64,000 nt of DNA from JAKAVN01 sp963734845 (GCA_963734845.1 CAVTIS010000003.1:62001-126000); one strand, 5' to 3'. Shown: positions 8,011-16,707, counted from the stretch's first letter. Numbers and translations are program-made. Notes: generated by a model not told the origin, from the sequence alone.

Positions 8011-9888
8011 CTACGATTCTTGGTTCGCGTTGCGGGAGGACGTATCGCGGGCGGTTGCCTCAGGATTCAAGCCGGGAGAGCGCATAGCAGCTCCAACAGT
8101 TCGGGACCTTGCGCGCTGCAGCGCGAAACGCCGCAGCACGCGGCGCGCGTCGCCCCTACTGGCACAAATGTGTGAACAGCCGGCTTTAAGAAGTTCGGTG
8201 GACGAGGATAGAGCTGCTCCTCCGCCGCCGATGATGGTGAGATGAGGCGAATCCAGCTTGATAGCTCGTACCAGTTCCGCCGCCGCCGGCAAACACTCCG
8301 TCATCGTGCACGATAGACAAACCATGTCAGGGCCATAACGTTTGACGAAATCACGGGTTTCCTCCGGCGACTTTTCGTCGACCAGTCTGGCTACCACTCC
8401 GGCGTGGCGCAGAAGCTCGAGTAGCATTAGCAGGCCGAGGTTGTGGACCTCCCCGGGCGCACATATGCCCAATATCCGGAGCCTCGGCCTGGTCCGAGGT
8501 TTAATGAATCTGTTGCCGAGCTCTTTAACCAGGTCCAGAGTTGTTTGGACGATGAACTGTTGGTTCTCTTGACTGATGTGACTTTCAAGGCGTTCCGCGC
8601 CAGCTAGCGTTAATGCCGGAATAAGAACATCGTCGAAGGTCGGCTCCAGACCGTGCTTATCGCAATAGTGAATCGCAAGAAGGCGGGCGCCCGGCTGATC
8701 GAGCTCAAGGAGCATGCGATAATAGTCGTTATAGTCCTCGAGGGTGATATCGGCGCCAAGTAAAATCGCGAAGAAGCCTAGCTCAGGGATGTAATCGCCC
8801 GCGACCTTCAGGCAGGCCGTCAGCGGCGTGGCCAGCAGCAAGCCCGGCAATCCCCAGAGCCATGCCCAGAACATGGCCGAAACCAATAACGCTATTGGCG
8901 ACACACTAATTCCACGGCCGATGAAGAAACGCTCCACGAACTGAGCAGCCACTTGGTCCAGAATGACGAAGGATCCGAGCACCTCGAACGAACTGCTCCA
9001 TCCAGGGAATACTGCGAACGCCACTAGTGTGGGCAACACTGCCGCGCAAAAGCCTCCTACATAGGGAATAAAACGAAGCAGGAAGGCAAGGCCGCCCCAG
9101 AACCCCGCATTGGGTAGTCCGATGAGCCAAGCAACAATTCCAATGGCGAGGCCGAACCCAAGGTTGATTAACGAGAGGAGCAGCAGGTACCGGCCCACGG
9201 CGCCGCTGGCATTCTCAATGGCCTGTGCCGCGACCGGTATCCGGGCCCTTGCCGCAAGTCTTACGAAACGATCGCGTAAGTCTTTTCGACCGTAGAGCAG
9301 AAAAAAGAACAGCACGATGATCAGCAAGCCCTCGCCAATACCCGAGAGTATTGGCCAAACGGGCTCGAGAACTTCTCTGAAGGCGGCCGGTGCCTCTAAG
9401 GCGGCCGGTGCCGCCTGAGCTTGCACGAAACTGCGCTTGCCTCCTGTTGGTCCTCCGGAACCTCTTTTTTGCAGCTGTCGTTGAACGTCATTGACGCCGG
9501 ATTCGATGCTTTGCAGCCACGCCGGTGTACTCCCTTCAAGCCTGGTGATCTTGGTGGCGATATTGTTGGAATATCCAGCCACCTCAACCGCAATCGAGGT
9601 AAGCTCGACGGTCAAAAAGTAACCAGTCCCGCCTACTGCGGTTATCGCCACCAGGGCTACCAGGGCCACGCCGACGAAACGCCCGACAAGCGGTTCCAGA
9701 CGATCGGCAATCGGGCTGAAAGCCACCGCCAGCATCGAGGCCATCGCCAGAGGCAAAAATATATTCTTGCCTAAATAGAGAACGATCGTCGCGACAACCA
9801 GAGCGAGAACAGTCGTTGAAACACCGCCCTCAGGACGGTCATCGCGGTCCTCATCCGCCGCAATCGGCTGTGTCGCAAGTTCTTCCAT
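8011..9888 (-). CDS. AI-2E family permease fused to cobalamin-binding-like domain, copy 1
   Basis: A 625-residue protein. Residues about 25-365 are an AI-2E/PerM-type permease with about eight membrane segments, including the typical FWGGLAFLLRFIPYVGGF and WGLPGLLLATPLTACLKV. Residues about 375-460 are helical and align loosely with the four-helix cap found before B12 domains, but without its Trp and Glu-His. Residues about 470-585 look like a Rossmann-type B12-binding domain: CAPGEVHNLG at 476-485 gives the ExHxxG version of the DxHxxG signature (His482 as possible lower axial ligand), CLSCT with Ser526, and GGGG near 554. Family knowledge says AI-2E permeases transport small molecules or ions; the soluble domain suggests cobalamin- or ligand-dependent gating, which is inference. 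AAGG lies six bases before the ATG. Paralogue at 49179-50987. Confidence 0.85.
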   Translation of the reverse strand: MEELATQPIAADEDRDDRPEGGVSTTVLALVVATIVLYLGKNIFLPLAMASMLAVAFSPIADRLEPLVGRFVGVALVALVAITAVGGTGYFLTVELTSIAVEVAGYSNNIATKITRLEGSTPAWLQSIESGVNDVQRQLQKRGSGGPTGGKRSFVQAQAAPAALEAPAAFREVLEPVWPILSGIGEGLLIIVLFFFLLYGRKDLRDRFVRLAARARIPVAAQAIENASGAVGRYLLLLSLINLGFGLAIGIVAWLIGLPNAGFWGGLAFLLRFIPYVGGFCAAVLPTLVAFAVFPGWSSSFEVLGSFVILDQVAAQFVERFFIGRGISVSPIALLVSAMFWAWLWGLPGLLLATPLTACLKVAGDYIPELGFFAILLGADITLEDYNDYYRMLLELDQPGARLLAIHYCDKHGLEPTFDDVLIPALTLAGAERLESHISQENQQFIVQTTLDLVKELGNRFIKPRTRPRLRILGICAPGEVHNLGLLMLLELLRHAGVVARLVDEKSPEETRDFVKRYGPDMVCLSCTMTECLPAAAELVRAIKLDSPHLTIIGGGGAALSSSTELLKAGCSHICASRGDARRVLRRFALQRARSRTVGAAMRSPGLNPEATARDTSSRNANQES

Positions 9889-10276
9889 GCGTTGCCTTCT
9901 TCGTAAAACTCAACGAACACAGGAGGCGGTCCACCCAACGCAATTTGAAATGCGCCATCGGGATCCAGAGGAGACCTTGAAGAGCGGTGGTGAAACCAGC
10001 AATTTGGACCCGCCGCGATTTCCCTCTAACTGCATGAATCGGCGTTAACAGCTCTTTTCTTTTGCCACTGCTGCTCTTTGGACAGTCTACGAGCTACTGT
10101 CCGAGCCGAGCAAACCTACGTTATTGCGTGACCGACGATCTTGGTTCCTTATGGAACACGGGTGAGCGAAGACACGCCTTGCGTTCAAGATTTATAAGAT
10201 GATTAAAAGAAACTGGGGAGAAGTTTTTTCCCATACAAGTCTTGCTCAGGGTACCCGCATCCGTCTTGAAGACCGC
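9889..10276. other. Divergent promoter region
   Basis: This gap lies between the AI-2E fusion (minus) and the small membrane protein (plus), so it should carry both promoters. No confident -35/-10 pair, repeat or RNA was picked out. The frame of the next gene can be extended back to 10199 but without a ribosome site. Confidence 0.4.
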
Positions 10277-10564
10277 ATGGCCGATACATCGATGACGCAC
10301 AAACCGACCATGAATCCAGCGAAGGTCTCGGGCCGGCAAAGCCGCGATGTGGTCCAATACGTCAAGGACGAACCCCTCACCTCACTGGCAATTGTCGCTG
10401 GCGTCGGATTTATCGTAGGCGGAGGAGCACGCAGCCGTGCCGGCTTGGCTCTGCTTGCTTTTATTGGCCGCATCGCGCTTGGCGAAGTAGCGGCCGTCCT
10501 CCTCATCGGAGCAGTGACAGGCAATGGTGACAGAACAAGAAGAAATTTCCAAAATCGAAGGTGA
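10277..10564 (+). CDS. Small membrane protein (DUF883/ElaB-like)
   Basis: A 95-residue protein with a hydrophilic N-terminus (MADTSMTHKP...), a segment RDVVQYVKDEPLTSLAIVAG and a Gly-rich hydrophobic region GVGFIVGGGARSRAGLALL. The KDEPL...A-G-VGF-I-GG pattern resembles the C-terminal anchor of DUF883/ElaB-type ribosome- or membrane-associated stress proteins. The ATG at 10277 was chosen over 10199 because the extra residues look unstructured. Its 3' end overlaps the next gene by about 40 bases, pointing to an operon of three membrane proteins. Confidence 0.6.
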   Translation: MADTSMTHKPTMNPAKVSGRQSRDVVQYVKDEPLTSLAIVAGVGFIVGGGARSRAGLALLAFIGRIALGEVAAVLLIGAVTGNGDRTRRNFQNRR

Positions 10565-10844
10565 ATTAGACGATGCCCGGCATGATCTCCAGGATACTCT
10601 GACCGAGTTTAGTGCGAAGGCTGAGCATCAGCAGGGAATACTTCGTCCTGATCGCCTGATAGAGAGTCATCCAATTGCCGCTTCGTGCTTGGCCGGCGGA
10701 TTGGGCTTCCTTATCGGCTCACGGACTCGCCCATCGGCCGTCGGGCCCGCCATGATCGTCGCCCTGCTGGGCTACGCGATCTTCAGACGCTTCTCAGTCG
10801 ATGGGAGCAGAGGCGATGCAAGAGAAACCTTCGCCAATCAGTAG
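10524..10844 (+). CDS. DUF3618-like membrane-anchored protein
   Basis: A 106-residue protein. The N-terminus (VTEQEEISKIEGELDDARHD, LQDTLTEFSAKAEHQQ) is an acidic amphipathic helix of the DUF3618 type (IE-D-AR--L--T). It is followed by a SHPIAASCLAGGLGFLIGSR anchor and a second hydrophobic stretch AMIVALLGYAIFRRF. It overlaps both the gene before and the gene after, so the three are probably translated together. The role is likely envelope stress or cell-surface organisation, which is inferred from similar operons. Confidence 0.65.
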   Translation: MVTEQEEISKIEGELDDARHDLQDTLTEFSAKAEHQQGILRPDRLIESHPIAASCLAGGLGFLIGSRTRPSAVGPAMIVALLGYAIFRRFSVDGSRGDARETFANQ

Positions 10845-11220
10845 AGACACACAGGAGACTTACCCCGATTGGTCCACCCTGGTTGGCCAGGCAGTTGATG
10901 ACGTCTCGCAAATTCTTCACTCCGAGACACAACTTCTGCAAATCAACCTAAGCGCGGCTCTAAAAGTGCAGATAGACTATGCTCTCGCAGGTCTCGCGAT
11001 GGTTGCGGCATTCATCTGCGCTGCGATATGCATTCTCGCCGCTCTGATCCTGCTCCTCCATTAATCGTTCCAGTCGAGAGATGGCATTCCTTGGTGGCAG
11101 GCCTTTGCAGTAGGAGCCCTCCTCATGTTCGTTGTCGGAATCGCAATCCAACGAATCGCCGCGCGACGCGCTCAGCGCCTCAAAGAAATGACTAGTTCGT
11201 TCCGAGTCGGCGCATCCTAA
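10816..11220 (+). pseudogene. Phage-holin/DUF1469-like membrane protein with in-frame stop
   Basis: The frame from ATG 10816 (an ATG at 10801 is also possible) reads YPDWSTLVGQAVDDVSQILH, then a helix SETQLLQINLSAALKVQIDY and one membrane helix, ending at TAA 11062-11064 after AALILLLH. The same frame continues unbroken after that stop: WWQAFAVGALLMFVVGIAIQ followed by RIAARRAQRLKEMTSSFRV and a stop at 11218-11220. This is the expected second helix and basic tail of the family, so a single base change to TAA splits the gene. It may be dead, or the short 82-residue form may be made. Confidence 0.6.
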
Positions 11221-11278
11221 TGACCGTTCCTCGAGGTCAGGGGTGCACTGTTGCGTCAGCGCGTCGACGCAGCAAGCT

Positions 11279-11304
11279 CCTGTGCTTAGCCAAAACTTAA
11301 ACCC
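11279..11304 (+). repeat. Inverted terminal repeat, left
   Basis: CCTGTGCTTAGCCAAAACTT onwards. It pairs with the complement of 12571-12596 with three mismatches over 26 bases. Confidence 0.7.
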
Positions 11305-12327
11305 TGACATATTGGTGATGGAGCCCACCGAGGATTGGTATTGCCGCGATGCGGCCGATCTTCTGCGGGCGCCGAAAGTCCGGCGCATTCTTGTCCAATG
11401 AGAGGTGCGTCCGGACCTGGTTGTAATAGGAGGCGTAGTTCCTCAGAATGCGACGCAACTGCGCTTCGTCGAAAACTACCAGGTGATCGAGAGATTCGCG
11501 CCGGATCGAGCCGATGAGCCGCTCGACGTGGCCGTTCTGCCACGGTGCGCGGCGCGGTCGGATGATCACGGATACCCATTGCTCGAATGCAATGGGTGTA
11601 GGCTGGGCCAAAGGCCCCGTCGCGGTCGCGAATCAGATGACGCGGCGCTTCGTCCCAGGGGAAAGCGTCCGTCACCTGACCTGCGATCCACTCGGCCGTC
11701 GGATTGGAAGTGACGCTGATCGCGACCGGTCGCCTGCGGGCGTGACGCAGGGTCACCAAGCCGTAGAGCAGCTTGAACGAGATCGTGCGTACGACGAACA
11801 GACCCAGCGAAGCGATACCGGCAGCGTGATTGAGGAAAGTCCTCCAACCTTGGGACGGTGGCCTGCGGCGCCGGACCATGTACCTGCCGACGGTTGATTC
11901 AGCGATTTCGATGCCAAGCATCAACAATTCGCCGTGGATCCGCGGTGCGCCCCACAGCGGGTTCTCGCGTCTCATCCGCCGGATCAGCGCTCGCATCTCG
12001 GAATCGATCCTTGGACGGCCGCCTACGTGGCGGGACTTCCGGCGCCAGTAGGCGCGGAAACCGCGTCGGTGCCAGCGGATCACGGTCTCCGGCTGGACGA
12101 TGATGATCGCGTCCAGGAGCGACGGGTACAGTCGATACAGCCATACCAACAGGAAGCCATCGATGTTCCACAGTCTCACGCGCCTCGGGGGACTTGCGCC
12201 GTAGAACTACCAGTTGTTGGCGCAGGAGGAGATTTTCGGCCTCAAGCCGCGCTCGCCGCGTGAACCGCGACCGTATAGCAAGCAGCAGCTGGGTCAGAAA
12301 CGCGACCATCGGCCGCTTCATTACCAT
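11297..12327 (-). pseudogene. DDE (integrase-core) transposase, frameshifted and catalytically mutated
   Basis: Three frames on the minus strand reconstruct one IS3/IS481-type transposase of about 340 residues. The start (MKRPMVAFLTQLLLAI..., LEAENLLLRQQLVVLRRK) is at about 12327. A frameshift near 12185 leads to LWNIDGFLLVWLYRLYPSLL and the HTH region GRPRIDSEMRALIRRM. A second shift near 11610 leads to APWQNGHVERLIGSIRRESL. The second catalytic Asp (RDRDGAFG) and the Glu (NGHVERLIG) remain. The first Asp, IDLF in related copies, reads LGLF here, so the enzyme would be inactive even without the frameshifts. Confidence 0.8.
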
Positions 12328-12377
12328 ACGCCCATCCGCGCGTCATCCCGGATAAGGTTTTCGGGAGGCACAACGGT

Positions 12378-12578
12378 TTGGTGATCCTGCGTCACGCCCG
12401 CCGGCGACTAGTTGCGATCAGTGTCACTACCAATCCGACTGCCTCCTACTACAACCAGGTCCGGACGCATCTCTCATTGGACAAGAATGCGCCGGACTTT
12501 CGGCGCCCGCAGAAGATCGGCCGCATCGCGGCAATACCAATCCTCGGCGGGCTCCATCTTCAATACGTCCGGGCTTAG
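12378..12578 (+). pseudogene. Internally deleted transposase copy
   Basis: A 66-codon frame joins VILRHARRRLVAISVTTNPT directly to SYYNQVRTHLSLDKNAPDF and the natural C-terminus. In the opposite-strand neighbour these two segments are about 100 residues apart, so the copy lost its middle, including two catalytic residues. The C-terminal 45 residues are almost identical to those of the copy at 11297. Confidence 0.75.
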
Positions 12579-12596
12579 GTTTTGACTAAGCACAGG
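12571..12596 (-). repeat. Inverted terminal repeat, right
   Basis: GGGCTTAGGTTTTGACTAAG followed by CACAGG. It is the mirror of 11279-11304. The serine recombinase stop codon (complement of CTA at 12586-12588) lies inside it. Confidence 0.7.
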
Positions 12597-14008
12597 TCGC
12601 ATTGAGCAGCGGCAGATCGACGCGGGCCGCCGGTGTGACGTCACCATCGATGATCAGCCGCATCTCAACGCCTCGCCGCTTCATCCGCATCGGAACGAAG
12701 CGAGCCAGCGCAAGTTCGTTCGGAGTCGCGGTATCACGTCCTTCATCGGATGGCATCGGCAATTTGATGGAAACTTGGATGCCTTCCTGCTTGAGGCCGA
12801 CGCGTTCGATCAGCCGGGTCGTTACTGATGCAGCTTCCGCTTCGGACCGCAGGTGTTGAATCCAGGCTTCGGCGACCTTGAATATCGAAGGCAATCGGCC
12901 CGCTTCGATGTTGAACTCCTCGATCGCTCCCGCGATCGCCGCTCGATCCCCGAGGATCTGCTGAGTCGCAGCGCGGACGGCTCGCTCAAGCTCCGGTGCA
13001 GCTACGCGCCACCCGCGCTGGTCATCTATTACCGACCCTCTGACCAATCCGCGCGAGACGTAGTAGAGATAGTGGCGCACGCCTTTTACCGCGCCCTGCA
13101 CATATAAGGGCTCGCCGTTCTCGTCGAACAGTTTACCCGCCAGCGGGCTGGACGGCGTCTTGGTCGGGCGTTCGCGATGTGTAGCTGCCTGCTCGCACAA
13201 GCGTCGCTGAACCTTCTCCCACAGTTCGCGGCTCACTATCGCCTGGTGCTGCTCTGGATGGCGTTCCTTTTTGTGGCGGATTTCGCCGAGGTAGATCGGG
13301 TTCGAAAGCAGCTCGTAAAGAGCTCCGCGCGAAAACTGCCTGCCTCCCGAGCGCACGCCGTTTTTCGATACACGGACTTTGGAGACGATCCCGCGACGCT
13401 CCAAATCGCCTCTCAGGAGCCGGACGGAACCGAGTTCGAAATATAGCTCATAGATATGTTTTACCGTCGTGGCCTCGGCCCGATTGACTACCAGCCGCCG
13501 GTCGTGGACGTCGTAGCCCAGTGGCGGCACCCCGCCCATCCACATTCCCTTGCGCTTGGAGGCGGCGATCTTGTCCCGGATCCGCTCGCCAGTTACCTCG
13601 CGCTCGAATTGCGCGAACGAGAGCAGGACGTTGAGCGTGAGTCGGCCCATCGAGGTGGTCGTGTTGAATTGCTGGGTGACTGCAACAAACGAAACGCCAT
13701 GTGTGTCGAACAGTTCGACCATCTTGGCGAAGTCGGCGAGTGATCGCGTCAGGCGATCGACCTTGTAAACAACCACGACATCAACGAGCCTGCGCCTTGT
13801 ATCTTCCAACTTGGGCTGAAGGGCGGGACGCTCCATCGTTCCGCCCGAAAGACCGCCATCATCATGGGCGGTCTTGATGAGTCGCCAGCCCTCACCCGCC
13901 TGGCTCTTGATGAATGCCTCGCATGCCTCGCGTTGCGCATGAAGCGAATTGAAGACCTGCTCCAGTCCCTCCTCGGATGATTTGCGGGTGTAGATCGCGC
14001 AGCGTCAT
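12586..14008 (-). pseudogene. Large serine recombinase, frameshifted at its start and cut at its end
   Basis: Family: DNA resolvase/invertase with recombinase zinc-ribbon regions. The frame holds CAIYTRKSSEEGLEQ with the catalytic Ser, VYKVDRLTRSLADF, AQFEREVTGERIRDKIAAS, the recombinase domain GGVPPLGYDVHDRRL and ELLSNPIYLGEIRHKKERHP, then the C-terminal arm FVPMRMKRRGVEMRLIIDGD. The ATG that overlaps the TGA of DUF2924 (ATGA, 14005-14008) is out of frame with the Ser region; one missing unit of a TGCGC tandem would explain it. The only in-frame ATG (13836) starts after the catalytic Ser. The C-terminus stops at NATCA inside the transposon end, so about 80 residues seen in relatives are lost. 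Confidence 0.8.
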
Positions 14009-14550
14009 GTTCGCGGCTTAGCGCGCTGCATCGCGGCTCTCCTCTCGCGATCGCTTAAGGCCGAAGACAACGGGCCCGACCATCGAGTGCCAGTGATCTC
14101 TCGCGCGACTTCCGAGAGCGAACGATAGTGCTTGCCTCGGAAAGAAAATCCCTTTTCGAGAACACCGACCTGATGGCTGAGACCGCGCCATTCACGCACC
14201 AGCACCGCTCCGGGCTGCACGATGCGAGACGGTGGCGCAGCCACAGCCGACCTGTTGGCGCCGCCATCAGCGAACTCTGCCAGCAGGCGTCGGGTCGAGG
14301 GCTCGAGTCCGCCGAAAGCCTCTTCCTGGAGGCGATATGCGATCGCGCGCGTCAGAAACGACTGGCCTATATCGCGCGACGGCGCCTTTCCGAACATGGC
14401 TTTCCAGCGCCCGCGGAGTTCATCAATACCCGGCTTCGACAAGCTAGCAATTTCCGACGCGAGGGCCTCACGGTCCAGAACCTGCGCCCGCCGCTTCATG
14501 ATCGTTTCTCTTGATATTTCGCGACCTTCAGTTTCGGCATCCAAGCTCAT
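14005..14550 (-). CDS. DUF2924 protein, partner of serine recombinase
   Basis: A 181-residue basic protein. ATG 14550 is preferred, with GAGG eight bases before it, over the open frame that extends to 14805. Key DUF2924 features are LSKPGIDELRGRWKAMFGKA, SRDIGQSFLTRAIAYRLQEE, FGGLEPSTRRLL and GAVLVREWRGLSHQVGVLE, followed by the FSFRGKHYRSLSEVAREITG motif. DUF2924 genes regularly precede large serine recombinases. Here the stop overlaps the recombinase ATG (ATGA), indicating translational coupling. It is probably an accessory DNA-binding factor for integration or excision; that is inference from neighbourhood. A broken second copy lies at 33300. Confidence 0.8.
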   Translation of the reverse strand: MSLDAETEGREISRETIMKRRAQVLDREALASEIASLSKPGIDELRGRWKAMFGKAPSRDIGQSFLTRAIAYRLQEEAFGGLEPSTRRLLAEFADGGANRSAVAAPPSRIVQPGAVLVREWRGLSHQVGVLEKGFSFRGKHYRSLSEVAREITGTRWSGPLSSALSDRERRAAMQRAKPRT

Positions 14551-14863
14551 ATGTGCGCCTCTTCGAGGGGGGCGATTTGCCGCCCCAATGACGCACACAC
14601 ATTGCTCGATTCGCGGCACGTAGCCAGTCGTGCGGCTAGAGATTTGGGGGAATATCCGCTTTTGCCAGGTCTCGCCTATTCCGTTGCGATTCCCGTTCGC
14701 CTTCCAATCGCCCGATCTTGCAGACCGTCGACGCGCGCTAACAAGCCGGCTTCCACCCTTCTGCGCGAATGATGTTGCAAAAATTGGGGAAACCACTCGC
14801 TTCACGCGCCGACCAGAGCAAACATCCCGACGAGCCCTTACGGCTCAAGGAGATTTAGAGCGA

Positions 14864-15144
14864 ATGGAACACGCGAAACTGGCGAACGGAAGCGAGCCTA
14901 AGCCGATCGGACACTCTTTAACATCGGCCCCGAGGAAAGCTGCTCGGAAAAAGGCTGAGTCCGCAAGGCCGCTCCGGAAGGAGACGGCTTGTAAGTCGGA
15001 ATCAGACAGACTGGTTTGCCGCTATTGCGGGAGCGATGACCTTGCTGCGAGTTTTATCAAGCGGCGGGATCGCAGATGCCGCAAGTGTTTAGTAAACGCT
15101 ATGGGTCGGCGGTACGGGCGCGGAAGGCGAAGCCCAAGAAGTAG
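14864..15144 (+). pseudogene. Zinc-ribbon protein with one-base deletion
   Basis: The frame from ATG 14864 (AAGGAGA about ten bases upstream) gives a Lys/Ala-rich N-terminus and the zinc ribbon CRYCGSDDLAASFIKRRDRR followed by CRKC. In frame it then runs on to 15241 without sense. If one T is restored in the TTT at about 15089, the product ends FSKRYGSAVRARKAKPKK and stops at 15144, a sensible basic tail. It lies divergently from DUF2924 and the recombinase and may be part of that mobile module. Confidence 0.6.
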
Positions 15145-15675
15145 TTTGGTCCGCGAGGGGAAGAAGGGCTCGGCCCTTTTTCGTTCAGGGCTATACTGCT
15201 TTGCCCACGTACGTCTCCTAAACGCCCGGGGGTTTCACTGAGAGTGCCCCTCCTCATGTTCATCGATGCTAGAGCAAATGACTAACTAGGTACCAAATGA
15301 CAAGGACTGATAAGGGTGCCCCCAATAGATATGCTATGCGTAGCGCATTGTTATTACCTCTAGTTGTGACAATCACGTCGACTCAAAGCGGGCTGTGTGC
15401 TGGTATCGTGTAGCGCTGCCTTACGGGAACAGGGAACAGCCTTCTCGCGTCTCTTACTGATGCAGTTTGTGCTCCGGCTACTGATGTACTTTCTCTCCGG
15501 TGTTGACTGTGACGATGGAGGATCCTGCCTCGACCTCCAAGTTCGAGCTCGAGAATCCTCCAGCGTGACAATTTCGCGCGCCCGACCGAGGGCGACGTTT
15601 CGAGATTATCTCGGCCATCGCAACCGACCGCTTTGGCATGTTGCTTCATGAGGGAAGCGCCCGGCACCATCTTTG
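15145..15675. other. No gene recognised
   Basis: A minus-strand frame of 95 codons (15383-15670) and plus frames are open, but none has a motif or good ribosome site. No repeats noticed. Confidence 0.35.
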
Positions 15676-16083
15676 CTAGTCCTGAGCAGGATTGACTCGC
15701 AGATCGTTCGTGACAGCTCGTACGCCCTCCGTATTTTTCGCTATAGTTACAAGACGGGTTGCCATCTCCGAATTTTTAACCTGGCCACTCAGCGTCACGA
15801 CGCCGGCCGTGGTTGTGACATGGATATCGTTGGAGTCGATGCCCTTGCCAGTGGCAAAGGCTGCCTTCACCTTTGTTGTGATTTTCGTATCAGTTAACGC
15901 TGTAGCCGTCCCGGTATATGCGTTCTTCACTGCCCCTTCAGTGTGTTCGCCCGCTCGATGCATCGAGGTGCTGGCTGGTACGGGAGCGCTGGCGCTAGTG
16001 TCCTGGGCGAAAGCCGGGAACGCTAGCCCAATGCTGAGAGCCATCGCCGGGACCAGAGTAAGTATCCTGCATTTACTATTCAT
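15676..16083 (-). CDS. BON-domain periplasmic protein, second copy
   Basis: A 135-residue protein from ATG 16083, preceded by AGGAGGT at six bases, which settles the start over the longer frame to 16125. A signal peptide ends at AFPAFAQD. The BON domain covers about residues 60-130: LTDTKITTKVKAAFATGKGI, DIHVTTTAGVVTLSGQVKNS, and TEGVRAVTNDL. This is the OsmY plan with one BON domain, expected to act in the periplasm in osmotic or envelope stress. It is followed on the same strand by the region leading to the CsbD gene, which is transcribed the same way. Confidence 0.85.
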   Translation of the reverse strand: MNSKCRILTLVPAMALSIGLAFPAFAQDTSASAPVPASTSMHRAGEHTEGAVKNAYTGTATALTDTKITTKVKAAFATGKGIDSNDIHVTTTAGVVTLSGQVKNSEMATRLVTIAKNTEGVRAVTNDLRVNPAQD

Positions 16084-16279
16084 AACCTTACCTCCTAGTT
16101 TAACTCGACTGTCAAAAGCCTGCATTCCCGACCGTAGCCCTCAGGCGCTTCGGTATGCCGCTTAGAAGCGAAACGCTTGTGTCTCGACCGGTCAAACACT
16201 AGAGCTAAAATGTCACAGTATGAAACGCCTGCATCCTTGAGTTGGCTGGAGATGCGGGCTGGACCAAAGAAGGCTTTCG

Positions 16280-16450
16280 TCACGAGGGCTTCCTATTACC
16301 CTTCGCTTTGTGGATCACGCGCTCTACCACCTTTTTCACCTTACCAACGGCTTGGTCCAGGCGTCCTTCGTTTTTAAGACGTTCATTGCCTGTTACGACA
16401 CCGGCTGCTTCCTTGACGCGGCCCCTAAACTCGTCGGTAGTCCCACTCAT
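16280..16450 (-). CDS. CsbD-family stress protein
   Basis: A 56-residue protein: MSGTTDEFRGRVKEAAGVVT, GNERLKNEGRLDQAVGKVKK, VVERVIHKAKGNRKPS. It has the typical CsbD pattern of two amphipathic segments rich in Lys, Glu, Gly and Ala. CsbD-like proteins are induced by general stress; their biochemical activity is unknown. The ATG at 16450 matches the usual N-terminus; the frame extending to 16537 adds a non-homologous leader. Confidence 0.8.
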   Translation of the reverse strand: MSGTTDEFRGRVKEAAGVVTGNERLKNEGRLDQAVGKVKKVVERVIHKAKGNRKPS

Positions 16451-16533
16451 TGCTACTCTTGTCAGATGCTTCTCGCATCGATGAGTTCTGTCCGTGAAAA
16501 GGATCGAAACGAGGCCCGGGCGAGGCCGATGTA

Positions 16534-16605
16534 TCAAACGACACCGATCAGCCAGAGCACGAGGATGATCACCACAACGCTTCCAACAGAAATGGGAAGG
16601 TACAT
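16534..16605 (-). CDS. Tiny 23-residue membrane peptide
   Basis: A short frame MYLPISVGSVVVIILVLWLI ending GVV encodes one transmembrane helix. AGGAGG lies five bases before the ATG, unusually strong for a chance ORF. It lies just upstream of CsbD in the same direction. A comparable 26-residue peptide is at 51960-52040. No function is known. Confidence 0.5.
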   Translation of the reverse strand: MYLPISVGSVVVIILVLWLIGVV

Positions 16606-16651
16606 ACGAACCTCCTGCGCGAGCCTTCGATCCTGGCTATGTTGAGGAATT

Positions 16652-16707
16652 GGTCTAGCGGGACGTGGTCAAAGGCGAGCGGAAGGGCCACCGTAGAGCT
16701 GGATCAA
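16652..16707 (+). repeat. Repeat copy A (transposon 5' end?)
   Basis: GGTCTAGCGGGACGTGGTCA followed by AAGGCGAGCGGAAGGGCCAC and a GAGCTGGATCAA end. It matches 18701-18755 at most positions. It begins about 240 bases before the transposase start at 16889, so it may be the 5' end of that element. Confidence 0.6.

Larger units (their letters stand above)
11279..12596. mobile_element. Two DDE-transposon copies in inverted orientation with inverted ends
   Basis: The region is bounded by an imperfect inverted repeat of 26 bases: CCTGTGCTTAGCCAAAAC at 11279 onward, and GTTTTGACTAAGCACAGG ending at 12596. Each end follows the stop codon of a transposase C-terminus, so both are the same (3') end of one element type, facing outwards. 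The left copy is nearly full length on the minus strand; the right copy is internally deleted on the plus strand. No target duplication is evident. The right end has replaced the 3' end of the serine recombinase gene. Confidence 0.7.

Noticed and set aside
10816..11220. Stop-codon recoding (selenocysteine or readthrough) in the holin-like gene
   Set aside because: The codon is TAA, not TGA, and no insertion element is visible; simple mutation is enough.
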